NCBI RefSeq assembly: GCF_039596395.1
Contig: NZ_JBCNJT010000001.1
Location: 1,895,315 to 1,959,314 of the forward strand
DNA from: Fluviicola sp.
GTDB taxonomy: Bacteria > Bacteroidota > Bacteroidia > Flavobacteriales_D > Crocinitomicaceae
Length of the DNA stretch: 64,000 nt
Reading direction: 5' to 3'
In this document: positions 45,213-54,210 of the stretch, piece by piece
Layout: the number at the start of each line of letters is the position of its first letter
How positions within the stretch are numbered: the stretch's first letter is position 1
Notes under the pieces: generated by a model
Seen by the model: only the letters and a program-made list of their open reading frames with translations
The model's database searches: none
What the model was told of the DNA's origin: nothing
Translations under genes and position numbers: made by a program

Positions 45213-45746
45213 CTAATTATTCAGTTTAATCAGTTCTTTTTCCAACTTTAAAACTAATTCATTAGGCGAATTTCGTTCGTTGGGCATGATCAGTTTTGCC
45301 TGTTTGTAAAAATGCACACGTTCACTCAATAAAGCTTCTACAAAAGGATGGAATTCTGAATCGCTCAGATCTCTCAGCAATGGACGCTCCTGCTTTTCTT
45401 CCTTCAATCGTTTGATCAATGTTAATAAACTTGTATTCAAATAAATAACCAAACCCAGTTCATGCATTAATGGAAGTGCCTGTTCGATAGCCGGAAGTCC
45501 GCCTCCGACAGCAATTACAGCAGGCTCAGCCGATTTTAAATCTATCAGAAACTCCATTTCCATCTTTCGGAAAACAGCTTCACCGTCTTCTGAAAAAAGG
45601 GCACTGATGCTTTTTCTTGCTTTCTTTTCGATCTCCTTATCCGAATCCATAAAAGGAAGTTCAAGGCGCTCTGCCAGCAAAGCCCCGACAGTTGATTTAC
45701 CGCTTCCCATAAAGCCAATGAGGAAAATGTGTTTTTGTAATGTCAT
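45213..45746 (-). CDS. aroK: Shikimate kinase
   Basis: Phosphorylates shikimate in aromatic amino-acid synthesis. 177-aa P-loop kinase: Walker A GFMGSGKSTVGALLA, substrate-binding Asp in MDSDKEIE, FRKMEMEFL, glycine motif AVGGGLPA, and lid Arg in QERPLL. Monocistronic, convergent with the membrane protein gene. Confidence 0.95.
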   Translation of the reverse strand: MTLQKHIFLIGFMGSGKSTVGALLAERLELPFMDSDKEIEKKARKSISALFSEDGEAVFRKMEMEFLIDLKSAEPAVIAVGGGLPAIEQALPLMHELGLVIYLNTSLLTLIKRLKEEKQERPLLRDLSDSEFHPFVEALLSERVHFYKQAKLIMPNERNSPNELVLKLEKELIKLNN

Positions 45747-45819
45747 ATGGTATTTTAAGCTCTTTTATTCTCCAAAGGATGCTTAACAAAAAAGTTAAAT
45801 CCTCTTCTTTGCGGTAAAA

Positions 45820-47004
45820 TCAAAAAATTAGTTTGCGTTCTTTCAGTTCCACAAGCACTTTCTCCAGTTTTACCAAATCGTCTTCCGAATTGAAGGCATT
45901 GATCGAATAACGGATATAAACCTGGTTATTCTGCACCATCACCGGAATCTCGATTTTATATTCGTTGTAAAGGATTTGTTTCAGTTCGACCGGGTTTTCG
46001 CAACGGGTGGGAATACTTCCCAATTGGCCGATAAATTCATCTGTAACCGGCGCTAAAGGCTTCGAACCAACCAACTCACACAAACGCGGAAGCCATTTTT
46101 GCACGAGCATTCTGCAATCTTCGGCAACTCCCCACCAATCATTCCACTTCATGAAATCAATGGCTTCAGGGATGGTCAAGTAGGCCGAAAAATCGCGGGT
46201 ACCGTTGAACTGATGATAATCCAAGAACTGTGAATCACCCGGAAAGTCAGCTTTATATCCCCAACTCACCACCAAGGGATCCAATTGCTGCTGGTGTTCC
46301 GGCTTCACATGTAAAAAACTGGATCCTTTCGGTGTCATCATCCATTTATGGCAGGCACCGGTATAAAAATCGGCATTCAGGTCGGTTAGATTGAGGTGAA
46401 TATGTGCCGGAACATGTGCTCCGTCCACAAATACTAACAAACCTCTTCGCTTTGCTTCCTCGCAAATCTCTTTTACAGGCAAAATTAAGCCCGTAGCCGA
46501 CGTTATCTGCGAAATGAATACCAATCTTGTTTTCTCACTGAAACCTTTCCAGAAATCCGCTAAAAACACTTCTTTCGATTCAATGGGCAACTTTATTTCC
46601 TGTTTTACATACTTTGCCCCTTTTTCGGCGCAATAAAATTCCCAGGTACGGTCGCAGGCTCCGTATTCGATATTCGTGCTCAACACTTCGTCACCAGGTT
46701 TCAAATCCAGGCCTCTCGCTACAATATTCACCGCATAAGTCGGATTGGGAACATATACCAGGTCATCTGCTTTACACCCCAGGAACTCTGCCAGACGTAC
46801 TCTGCTTTCCTTCAGGTATTGCGGGCCTTTATTAATGATAAATTGAACAGGTTCGTATTCCAATTCCTGTTGAAACCGCTGATAAGCATCGAAAATGGGT
46901 TTCGGAGTTGCACCGAATGAACCGAAGTTCAGGAATGTAATGTCTTCCCGAAGCAGAAAGGCTTCTTTCAGGTTGTTATAAAGAATATTGTCTGAGCTTT
47001 CCAT
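45820..47004 (-). CDS. Class V aminotransferase (isopenicillin-N epimerase-like)
   Basis: A 394-aa PLP enzyme of the aminotransferase V / isopenicillin-N epimerase group. It shows FLNFGSFGATPKPIFDA at the N-terminus, VYVPNPTYAVNIVARG, PLP-binding Asp/His in VFVDGAHVPAHIHLNL, and Schiff-base Lys in GACHKWMMTPKGSSFL. The substrate cannot be told from sequence; epimerase, desulfurase and aminotransferase activities all occur. The upstream region contains the 7-base tandem repeat at 47067-47119. Confidence 0.85.
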   Translation of the reverse strand: MESSDNILYNNLKEAFLLREDITFLNFGSFGATPKPIFDAYQRFQQELEYEPVQFIINKGPQYLKESRVRLAEFLGCKADDLVYVPNPTYAVNIVARGLDLKPGDEVLSTNIEYGACDRTWEFYCAEKGAKYVKQEIKLPIESKEVFLADFWKGFSEKTRLVFISQITSATGLILPVKEICEEAKRRGLLVFVDGAHVPAHIHLNLTDLNADFYTGACHKWMMTPKGSSFLHVKPEHQQQLDPLVVSWGYKADFPGDSQFLDYHQFNGTRDFSAYLTIPEAIDFMKWNDWWGVAEDCRMLVQKWLPRLCELVGSKPLAPVTDEFIGQLGSIPTRCENPVELKQILYNEYKIEIPVMVQNNQVYIRYSINAFNSEDDLVKLEKVLVELKERKLIF

Positions 47005-47066
47005 TTCTAATAAATATCGTTCAATAGTTCAATAGTTTCAGCCGCGGCTGATTCAATAGTTCAAAA

Positions 47067-47119
47067 ACTTTTCACTTTTCACTTTTCACTTTTCACTTTT
47101 CACCTTTCACTTTTCACTT
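47067..47119. repeat. Heptanucleotide tandem repeat (ACTTTTC, 7.5 copies)
   Basis: ACTTTTC repeats seven times plus four bases, with one substitution (copy 6 is ACCTTTC). It lies in the 157-base spacer between pepT and the aminotransferase gene, flanked by TTGAAC-type words on both sides. Simple arrays of this sort can change length by slippage. Confidence 0.9.
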
Positions 47120-47161
47120 AATCAAATTTTAAACCTTTTGAACTTGGAACTTTTTGAACTG

Positions 47162-48415
47162 TTAGTGTTTTTCCCAAATCTGCACCAGTTCCACCAAGGT
47201 ATCCACCGCTTTCTGCATATCCTGAATACTCACGTACTCGTGACGGCTGTGGATGGCCATTTCGCCGGTAAAAATATTCGGACAAGGCAAGCCCATAAAC
47301 GACATACGCGAACCGTCAGTCCCACCGCGAATGATCGTTGGTTTCGGTGTGATCCCTGCTTTTTCCATGGCTTCTATGGCGTAATCCGTCACAAAAGGAA
47401 CATCTTTAATGATTTCCTTCATGTTTCGGTATTGCTCTGTCACTTTCGAAGTGTATGTTGCTCCCGGGAACCGGGCAATTGTCTCTTTCAGGATTCCTTC
47501 CAGGCGCGTTTCGTATTCAGCCAGTTTTGCCGTTACATGATCACGGATAATAAAGCTTACGGTTACTTCTTCCAATCCACCGGAAATAGCAGTCGGATGT
47601 ACAAATCCTTCGCGGTCTGTCGTGCTTTCAGGCGACCATTCGTCTTTCGGTAATGCGTCAATAAAGGCACTTGCTACTTTCATGGCATGTACCATTTTTC
47701 CTTTTGCATATCCGGGATGTGCGCTTACTCCTGTGATTACGAAAGTCATGGCATCGGCTGAAAAAGATTCGTCTTCAATAGCACCCAATTCACCTGAATC
47801 CAGGGTATAGCCGAAATCTGCACCCAGTTTTTCCATATCCAACTGCTCTACTCCTCTTCCCACTTCTTCATCAGGAGTGAAAAGAATGCGGATTTTTCCG
47901 TGCGGAATTTCTTTCTTCTTCATCAATTGTTCCGCCAAATCCATGATGATGGCCACTCCCGCTTTATCATCCGCTCCAAGCAAAGTCAACCCGGAAGCCG
48001 TAATCAGGTCATCCCCGATTTTCTCTTTCAGATACGCATGCTTTTCAGTGGTAATTACCTGAGTCGGATCATCCGGAAGTGTGATCGGTGCCCCGGTATA
48101 ATTGCGATGAATAATTGGTTTTACATTCGTTCCGGTAACATCCGGAGCGGTATCCATGTGCGAACAAAAACAAATGGTCGGAATATTTTCTTTGGAAGAA
48201 GTGGCAGGAATAGTAGCATAGACATATCCCCACTGATCCGCTTCCGCATCTTCTATTCCCAATGCCTTGAGTTCTTTCACCAATAAATGCGAAAGGTCTT
48301 TTTGTTTTTCACTGGAAGGAAAAGAAGTTGAATTTGGATCTGCAGTCGTGTCAATTTGCACATAGCGCACAAAACGCTCTTCGACCGAATACGGGGCATT
48401 TTTCATCTGATACAA
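47162..48415 (-). CDS. pepT: Peptidase T (tripeptide aminopeptidase)
   Basis: Zinc tripeptidase of the M20 family; 417 aa, typical length. Metal ligands and catalytic residues: FCSHMDTAPDVTGTNV, LLGADDKAGVAIIMDLAEQL, ILFTPDEEVGRGVEQLD, the TLDSGELGAIEDESF stretch, and C-terminal GGTDGSRMSFMGLPCPNIFTG. Cytoplasmic. An alternative ATG three codons in (48406) would also fit. Confidence 0.94.
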   Translation of the reverse strand: MYQMKNAPYSVEERFVRYVQIDTTADPNSTSFPSSEKQKDLSHLLVKELKALGIEDAEADQWGYVYATIPATSSKENIPTICFCSHMDTAPDVTGTNVKPIIHRNYTGAPITLPDDPTQVITTEKHAYLKEKIGDDLITASGLTLLGADDKAGVAIIMDLAEQLMKKKEIPHGKIRILFTPDEEVGRGVEQLDMEKLGADFGYTLDSGELGAIEDESFSADAMTFVITGVSAHPGYAKGKMVHAMKVASAFIDALPKDEWSPESTTDREGFVHPTAISGGLEEVTVSFIIRDHVTAKLAEYETRLEGILKETIARFPGATYTSKVTEQYRNMKEIIKDVPFVTDYAIEAMEKAGITPKPTIIRGGTDGSRMSFMGLPCPNIFTGEMAIHSRHEYVSIQDMQKAVDTLVELVQIWEKH

Positions 48416-48505
48416 TTTTTTTTCTAAAATTAGGAGATTTTTAAGACTCAGTAACAGTCCGCGTAGCTTTAATCAATTTTTCTAACTTTACCAAAATTCA
48501 AATCC

Positions 48506-50476
48506 ATGAAACCTACACTTCAATTCCTGCTCGGATTAGCACTTATCCTGATCACCACAAGCTGTAAAAGTGCTTCTTCTGAGGCTTTGGGCCAGCTACG
48601 CGAGACGCAATTTCCAGCTTTCGAGGAAATTTACACGCATGTAAACAGGCACATTAAAGGGCCCGGCAAAGAATGTCAGTTCGGATTGGCAAAAAAAGCA
48701 GACGGTTATTACCTGAAGATTACTCCTTACGACAAATACGGTGAATTCAAGGAACCGAAATTCGTTAAAGCGTGGGATGCGACTACGAAAAAATACCTGC
48801 CGCTGGCTATCGAAAAATATTACACGCCTGATTATTCGAATTCCTTGTATGATCAGGGATTGGCGGGAGTAAGAACCGCAGGAAGGAACTTTGAACTGAA
48901 CTATTTCTATGGTTATCCGAACTATACGACTGATCTGATCAACCTGCTGAAAGACCAGGAAGATCTGACCAGTAAAGAACTGGAAATGCTTGGCAGGGCC
49001 TATTCTGCGGAAGCGTGCGATTACATTCATCCGAATCAAGCGGGGAATATGATTGCTGCAACGGAGGATCTATCCGACCCGATGTATGAAAAGCTGCCCA
49101 CCAACCGGATCTCCGCTTTTAATGAATTAGCAGAAAAAAGCCTTGCATGTTTTCAAAAGCTTAAGGAAAAAGACCCCAATTACAAAACTACTATTATTGA
49201 AGACCTGAACCTGAAAATCGGGCATGACCTGATGAACTATTACCTGCTTCTGAGATCCGTACAGGAAAACAGTGCTGCAGAAGCGATGCTAAAACGCACG
49301 GAGTATAAAGCGGATGCTATTGCCTACGCCAAAGAATTATTGGATAATTGTGCTCAGAACGGCGTTTTAATGACTTCCGGTGATACCGATACCTTCCCGC
49401 TTTGGTATGTGCAGGAAAAACTGCATTACCGCAGCGATGTGATTGTTATAAACCATTCATTACTTCAAGCTCCGTGGTATTTTGATTACCTCAAACACAC
49501 TACTTCGATCAAATCATTGCTAAACATCAAGGAATACCAATACTATTATAAAAATTACATAGTGCTTAAGGATATTGATAGCACTGCATTGACATACCCG
49601 GAATGGTTGTCAGAATTGAGAACCGATAAAGACAAAAAGGGAAGCAATGAGCAGGAAATGACCTGGATGAACTTTCCGGAAGTTTCTAAAAATCTCCTGA
49701 TTGATATCCAGGGAACTGCCGTGAGCGTTGAAACAAGACAAAGTTATTTAGCCGGTGTAAACTTGTGCATGCTTGATCTGATCAACAGCAACAAAGAACG
49801 CCGTTTTTACACGACTTCCGTTTACGTATTCTCCGAAAACAACCTGGAAGAACACCTGGTAAAACGGGATTTAGTTTATGAATTACTCCCTGTGAAAGCA
49901 ACAGGGAATTGGGACAAGGAATCCAACCGTATGCTGGCTCAAAGTCTTCAGAAATACCCGCTCAAAATCACTTCCGGGAAGTTGAATGACATTGACAAAG
50001 GATTCGTTTATGCGAAATGTTTCGACTGGATCCTGATGCCGGAAGATGAAATTGAGACCAACAAAGCTGTTTTTGACCAATTCATTAAGCAACTTCCGTT
50101 TAAAACGGTTTCAGAATCCGAAAATCCGGAAGTGCCTGAATTATATACGGTTGCACTATTCCATATGAAATCAAAAAAAGTGGGGCAATTCCTGGATTTT
50201 TACGCACCGAAAGCATTGGCATTGATGGCAGGAATAGACGATCAAAAGACGTTATCCGAAAAAGACGCCGAAACACTGGAAGGTATCCACTCGTGTTATA
50301 TCGACAGGAAAAATGCATACAACCGGTATGCTACTCAGCAAATCGATTCCGAGTTACAATCCAGGGTGGTGAAAGCATTGACTTCGAAAATCACCATTTT
50401 ACTGGACAATCCGCTGAATACCCGCAACCTGAGCTGGAGCCTTGAGAAACTGGAACGGATGAAAAATGGTTACTAA
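48506..50476 (+). CDS. Lipoprotein with DUF2723-like soluble domain
   Basis: A 656-aa lipoprotein (lipobox ITTSC near residue 20) with no TM helices after the signal. Residues about 286-326 (GVLMTSGDTDTFPLWYVQEKLHYRSD, VIVINHSLLQAPWY) match the hallmark of the C-terminal soluble domain of DUF2723 membrane glycosyltransferase-like proteins as I recall it (NGDNDTFPLWY...VVNLSLLNTDWY). Here that domain appears without the multi-TM part, behind an unfamiliar N-terminal domain (residues 25-170). Length and residues suggest a periplasmic enzyme or binding protein. The function is inference. Confidence 0.75.
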   Translation: MKPTLQFLLGLALILITTSCKSASSEALGQLRETQFPAFEEIYTHVNRHIKGPGKECQFGLAKKADGYYLKITPYDKYGEFKEPKFVKAWDATTKKYLPLAIEKYYTPDYSNSLYDQGLAGVRTAGRNFELNYFYGYPNYTTDLINLLKDQEDLTSKELEMLGRAYSAEACDYIHPNQAGNMIAATEDLSDPMYEKLPTNRISAFNELAEKSLACFQKLKEKDPNYKTTIIEDLNLKIGHDLMNYYLLLRSVQENSAAEAMLKRTEYKADAIAYAKELLDNCAQNGVLMTSGDTDTFPLWYVQEKLHYRSDVIVINHSLLQAPWYFDYLKHTTSIKSLLNIKEYQYYYKNYIVLKDIDSTALTYPEWLSELRTDKDKKGSNEQEMTWMNFPEVSKNLLIDIQGTAVSVETRQSYLAGVNLCMLDLINSNKERRFYTTSVYVFSENNLEEHLVKRDLVYELLPVKATGNWDKESNRMLAQSLQKYPLKITSGKLNDIDKGFVYAKCFDWILMPEDEIETNKAVFDQFIKQLPFKTVSESENPEVPELYTVALFHMKSKKVGQFLDFYAPKALALMAGIDDQKTLSEKDAETLEGIHSCYIDRKNAYNRYATQQIDSELQSRVVKALTSKITILLDNPLNTRNLSWSLEKLERMKNGY

Positions 50477-50533
50477 CTATTCACATCCGATTGCGAGACC
50501 AACTGGTATTCACTCAAAAAGAAGTCAATCGGT

Positions 50534-51226
50534 TTAACGATGTCCGCCGGCCAGGTGTATCAGCTCTTCTTTTTTAACGATGAAGATCTTGCGTGTTTGT
50601 GTATCGATCAATCCTTCTTCCTTGAGTTCTTTCAACAACCGGATCAAGGTTTCAGTAGCAGTTCCCACGAAATTTGCCAGATCTTCGCGTGAGAGGTTGA
50701 TCGGTTCGTCTCCGTAAATATCTGCCAGGATCATCAGGGAATACGCCAGGCGTTCACGGACGGTTTTCTGGGCCAGGTTTGTAATGAAAATAGCCCGTTC
50801 ACCCAATTCTTTCGATAATTCCTGGATCAGCGAGTTGCGCAGGCTTGGAATATTGTCGAGCATATTCAGGAAATCATCCTTGGAAACGAAGCAGATATTG
50901 GAATCTTCCAGTGTGGAGGCAGATAATTTGTAAGGCTCACCACTCAACATGGCACGGAAACCGATCACTTCTCCTGCTTTTGCAATGTGAACGATTTGTT
51001 CTTTTCCTTCGTCTCCGAGTGCATATACTTTCGCCTTCCCGCGATTGATGCAATAAACGCCTCTTGGAAAACTTCCTTCCACGAAAATAGTTTGGTTTTT
51101 CTTGTAGAACGAACAGCTTTTGTGCCGGTCCAAATCGCCAATCTCATCGCTGGTAAAATGTCCGAAAAGACTGTTTGACCTTACGGCGCAGTCCTGGCAA
51201 TTGACATGTTTGTGCGATTTTTCCAT
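50534..51226 (-). CDS. Crp/Fnr-family transcriptional regulator
   Basis: A 230-aa regulator: N-terminal Cys pair HVNCQDCAVRSNSLF, cyclic-nucleotide-like beta barrel (about residues 40-130, FVEGSFPRGVYCINRGKAKVYALG, IVHIAKAGEVIGFRAMLSGE), dimerisation helix, and C-terminal winged HTH (INLSREDLANFVGTATETLIRLLKELKEEGLI). Four Cys (about residues 10, 13, 38, 59) could hold an FNR-like cluster, but the spacing is not the E. coli one. The barrel's phosphate-binding RxS motif of cAMP receptors is not evident. Confidence 0.9.
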   Translation of the reverse strand: MEKSHKHVNCQDCAVRSNSLFGHFTSDEIGDLDRHKSCSFYKKNQTIFVEGSFPRGVYCINRGKAKVYALGDEGKEQIVHIAKAGEVIGFRAMLSGEPYKLSASTLEDSNICFVSKDDFLNMLDNIPSLRNSLIQELSKELGERAIFITNLAQKTVRERLAYSLMILADIYGDEPINLSREDLANFVGTATETLIRLLKELKEEGLIDTQTRKIFIVKKEELIHLAGGHR

Positions 51227-51265
51227 GGTGTTCTCTTCTGCAAATCTAGGATTTAAAATCCATCC

Positions 51266-52369
51266 TTACAATTGGATAAAGTCCACGTGCAATAAATCCT
51301 GAATATAGCGAAGCTTTTTACGTTCCACAGATTCAACCAGGCTGAGGGAAATTCCTCTCTTCCCTGCCCTTGCGGTTCTTCCGCTCCGGTGTGTATAATA
51401 ATCCGGATCATCCGGCAATTGGTAATGCACCACGAATGCCAGATCGGGGAAATCCATTCCGCGGGCAGCAATATCGGAAGCAACCAGGTATTGCGTGTGT
51501 TCCTGGGAGAACATACGCATGGCTTTTTCACGTTCTTTGGGGAACATTTCCCCGTAAATCTCGGTTACTTTCTTTTCGTGTGAACGCAGGAAACGGGCTA
51601 CATGTTCCACATCGCCTTTCGTTCTGCAAAAGATAATCCCGCGGCCTTTTTTCATAGTCGTCAGGAACTCAAGCAGCAACATGGGTTTGTCTTCTTTCTG
51701 ACATTCCACATACTGGTGTTCAATACGCGGATTCATGACTTCTTTGGTAGCAATGACCGCTTTCGGGGCATCCATGTGTAAAGTCTGTTTGATCCATTTG
51801 GTCAGTTCACCGTGAATGGTTGCCGAAAAGAGCCATTTTTTATGAAAATCGTTGGTTTCACCCAAAATCTTATCGATTTCTTTCATAAAACCTTTTGCGT
51901 ACAACTCATCCGCTTCGTCCAGAACGATTGTTTTTACCCTTCTGAGCGAAACCGCCTTGAGGCGAATCAGTTCGAGTAATCTTCCGGGCGTGGCAACCAA
52001 TACCTGCGTAGGGCGCTGAAGGTCCCGTTTCTGTTGTTCAATATCATCTCCTTTTACAATGGATTGAATGAAGAATTTATCGAGGTTCTTGGAGAGCTTG
52101 AACAGGGTTTTTGAAGTCTGAACGACCAATTCACGTGTAGGGACAAGCACTACTGCCTGTACATCCTTGTCTTTGGCATCAATACGCTGCAGCAAAGGAA
52201 CGCCATAGGCGATGGTTTTCCCGGAACCGGTATGCGCCTGGCCTACATAATCCTGGTGTTTTTCAATCAGATGTTTCCAGGCGTGTTCCTGGATCGGAGT
52301 CGGGTTCTCGAATCCCAATTCCGCCAAGCGATTTAAAATTTTCGGATTAATCGGTGAATTTGTCTTCAT
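51266..52369 (-). CDS. DEAD-box RNA helicase
   Basis: A 367-aa minimal DEAD-box helicase core: Q motif GFENPTPIQEHAW, Walker A QAHTGSGKTIAYGVPL, motif Ia VPTRELVVQT, TPGRLLELI, DEAD box VLDEADELY, SAT in LFSATIHGELTK, and motifs V-VI ASDIAARGMDFPDL and YTHRSGRTARAGKRG. It lacks the C-terminal extension of DeaD/RhlE, so its RNA target is unknown. It is 39 bases upstream of the Crp/Fnr gene on the same strand. Confidence 0.93.
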   Translation of the reverse strand: MKTNSPINPKILNRLAELGFENPTPIQEHAWKHLIEKHQDYVGQAHTGSGKTIAYGVPLLQRIDAKDKDVQAVVLVPTRELVVQTSKTLFKLSKNLDKFFIQSIVKGDDIEQQKRDLQRPTQVLVATPGRLLELIRLKAVSLRRVKTIVLDEADELYAKGFMKEIDKILGETNDFHKKWLFSATIHGELTKWIKQTLHMDAPKAVIATKEVMNPRIEHQYVECQKEDKPMLLLEFLTTMKKGRGIIFCRTKGDVEHVARFLRSHEKKVTEIYGEMFPKEREKAMRMFSQEHTQYLVASDIAARGMDFPDLAFVVHYQLPDDPDYYTHRSGRTARAGKRGISLSLVESVERKKLRYIQDLLHVDFIQL

Positions 52370-52429
52370 CCTGCAAAGGTAATCAGAACAAATGAAACAC
52401 TATTTCTATCTCTCGTAGATTATGTTAGT

Positions 52430-52582
52430 CGTATTCGTTCGCCTTCGGCGGAGATCTTTCTTTTTCACGCAGATTTAGCTTCGCTGAACTTACATTTCGC
52501 AGATTTCGCAGATAGCTATTAGTACTATTTTGCCCAACTTCGGCGGACACAGGTTTATTTACCGCAGCGCGCGGAGCTTTAC
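52430..52582. repeat. CGCAGATT / TTCGGCGGA intergenic repeat element
   Basis: The 213-base spacer downstream of the WG-type anti-sigma gene is made of short words also found at 62440-62712: CACGCAGATT, TTTCGCAGATTTCGCAGATA, CTTCGGCGGACA, and CGCAGCGCGCGGAG. It has no coding signal of its own; open frames across it are artefacts. Confidence 0.7.
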
Positions 52583-52583
52583 A

Positions 52584-53537
52584 CTAATTCTCTTCTTTTT
52601 CTGCCGGGTAAACTTCGAACGCTGGTTTACCGTTTGTTTCTTCGCAGTCTTTGACATCTTTCCCGGAACGTTTCGGGATGTAGAGTACTTTTTTCTTCTG
52701 GCGTTTATTTTTCTGTTTGGAGGATTTGATATTGGTTGTTACCACCAACTGGTCGTAGATCAACGGAATGAAGATCTTTCCTTCCGGGTCCACGAAACCG
52801 AATTTGGATTTATCCATCACAAGTGCATAGCCGCAATACAAATCGTTGAATTTTCCTACGCTGTCGTATTTCTGCATCCACAGCATATTTTTACCTGCCG
52901 GAGTAGTTGCCATTTGGCTTTCAACTTCACTCTTTGAATTCTCTTTGGTATAACCGAGCACCGCTACTGTTGGCCTTGTAACCGCCACGGAATCTTCGGC
53001 ACTTTCTCCTGTAGCCGTTACCATTCCGTAATAGCCGTTTTCACGGGTATGGATGGAATAGCGGCCAACAGCTGAAGTGAAGCGCGTATTTGTTCCATCG
53101 TTCGTTTGCCAATCAGTAGGTTGAATAAGTGAGCTTTTGCCTCCTGGCTGGTTTGATTGATGGTTGATCTGATAAGCCCGGCAAACCCATTCGGAAGGTT
53201 GTTCTTTTGAGGTTTCTACTGCCGTATTTTCAGCTGTTTGTTTCGTGCTGTTTTTCGTGTTTACCCAATAAATAATGCCGACAACAGCAATTGCAGTTCC
53301 TACGATACCAATCGTAAATTGTTTGATGCGCAGGTTTCGCAGGTATAATTTACCGGTCTGCCGGATCATGGTGCGCTGGGAAGCCCGTTTTGCAGCCGAT
53401 TGAATCAGCTGATGCATTTCCAGTTCTTCCCGGAGTTCCGGGTTGGTGTTTAATTCCTGCTCGAAAGCAATTTTTCCTTCTTCGGATAATTCGTTCTGTA
53501 GGTAACGTTCTATGAGTTGATTCCAATTTGTTTCCAT
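52584..53537 (-). CDS. Anti-sigma-factor-like membrane protein with WG repeat
   Basis: A 317-aa partner of the ECF factor immediately upstream (3-base gap). Cytoplasmic N-terminus ERYLQNELSEEGKIAFEQELNTNPELREELEMH is the usual Bacteroidota anti-sigma leader; one TM helix at about residues 75-95; a Thr/Ser/Glu-rich linker; and a C-terminal region with one WG-type repeat (about 244-268, KFGFVDPEGKIFIPLIYDQL) followed by a basic stretch. The anti-sigma role is inferred from context. The WG repeat suggests a periplasmic ligand or protein contact. Confidence 0.78.
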   Translation of the reverse strand: METNWNQLIERYLQNELSEEGKIAFEQELNTNPELREELEMHQLIQSAAKRASQRTMIRQTGKLYLRNLRIKQFTIGIVGTAIAVVGIIYWVNTKNSTKQTAENTAVETSKEQPSEWVCRAYQINHQSNQPGGKSSLIQPTDWQTNDGTNTRFTSAVGRYSIHTRENGYYGMVTATGESAEDSVAVTRPTVAVLGYTKENSKSEVESQMATTPAGKNMLWMQKYDSVGKFNDLYCGYALVMDKSKFGFVDPEGKIFIPLIYDQLVVTTNIKSSKQKNKRQKKKVLYIPKRSGKDVKDCEETNGKPAFEVYPAEKEEN

Positions 53538-53540
53538 GTC

Positions 53541-54071
53541 TTAAGCTTTAATTGGTTCAACTACTAATTCCTGTTCCTGAATCAATTCCTTTGCCTTCTG
53601 CAGGCATCTGTATTTCTGGGCTTTCGCGACTTTATCGTTGCGTAAGCCGATTTTCTTTGCAATATCCACCATGTTCCATCCCAATCCGTAAAACAACTGC
53701 AATAATTCCTGGCATTGTGCCCCGAGTTTTGCCAGTGTAGATTCCACCTCCCGGATCTTCATCTCTTTCTCGAACCAGGCATCTTCCGTGGCTTCCATAT
53801 TTTCGTGCAATTCGGTGGAAATGTGTTTCTGTTCTTTGCGCGCCTGGTTGTACCACAAGAGTTTGCAGGTATTACGCACGTAAAAGAAGGGCTCAACCGT
53901 AAGTTCGAAATCGGAAGATTCGCGTTTACGGACATAAATGAGCAGGGCTTCCTGGAAAATATCTTCGGCACTCACCGAATCGCAGCCCAAAGTCTTCAGA
54001 TAACGGCGGATATCCGGCCATTTTCGGTAGAGCTGTTTGAGTTCCTGCTGCATATTTACGGTTCCAATCAT
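53541..54071 (-). CDS. ECF-type RNA polymerase sigma factor
   Basis: A 176-aa sigma factor. Region 2: DSVSAEDIFQEALLIYVRKR, VEPFFYVRNTCKLLWYNQARKEQK. Region 4: LAKLGAQCQELLQLFYGLGWNMVDIAKKIGLRNDKVAKAQKYRCLQKAK. I start at ATG 54071 (MIGTVNMQQ) rather than the in-frame ATG 54116. A TACCTTTT box on the minus strand lies between them and the extra 15 residues look non-coding. First gene of the pair. Confidence 0.87.
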   Translation of the reverse strand: MIGTVNMQQELKQLYRKWPDIRRYLKTLGCDSVSAEDIFQEALLIYVRKRESSDFELTVEPFFYVRNTCKLLWYNQARKEQKHISTELHENMEATEDAWFEKEMKIREVESTLAKLGAQCQELLQLFYGLGWNMVDIAKKIGLRNDKVAKAQKYRCLQKAKELIQEQELVVEPIKA

Positions 54072-54161
54072 GGAGGTGTTTTCGTTCTGATGTCGGAAAA
54101 ATGAAAAGGTAAACAATAATTCATAACGGCGAATTATAAATGGAGAATTATCATATCCCTA

Positions 54162-54192
54162 AAACAAAAAAGGCGGTCAACATGACCGCCTT
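54162..54192 (-). terminator. Intrinsic terminator of the glycine-rich T9SS gene
   Basis: Minus-strand AAGGCGGTCA / TGACCGCCTT with a 3-base loop followed by TTTTTTGTTT; 19 bases after the stop. Confidence 0.85.
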
Positions 54193-54210
54193 CCCCGTAT
54201 CAACAAGAAA

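Noticed and set aside
47067..47119. Possible CRISPR-like array
   Set aside because: The unit is 7 bases with no spacers, so it is a simple tandem repeat.
52370..52583. Possible tRNA or small RNA gene
   Set aside because: No cloverleaf arms or CCA-adjacent stem could be drawn; the words match the repeat family at 62440-62712.
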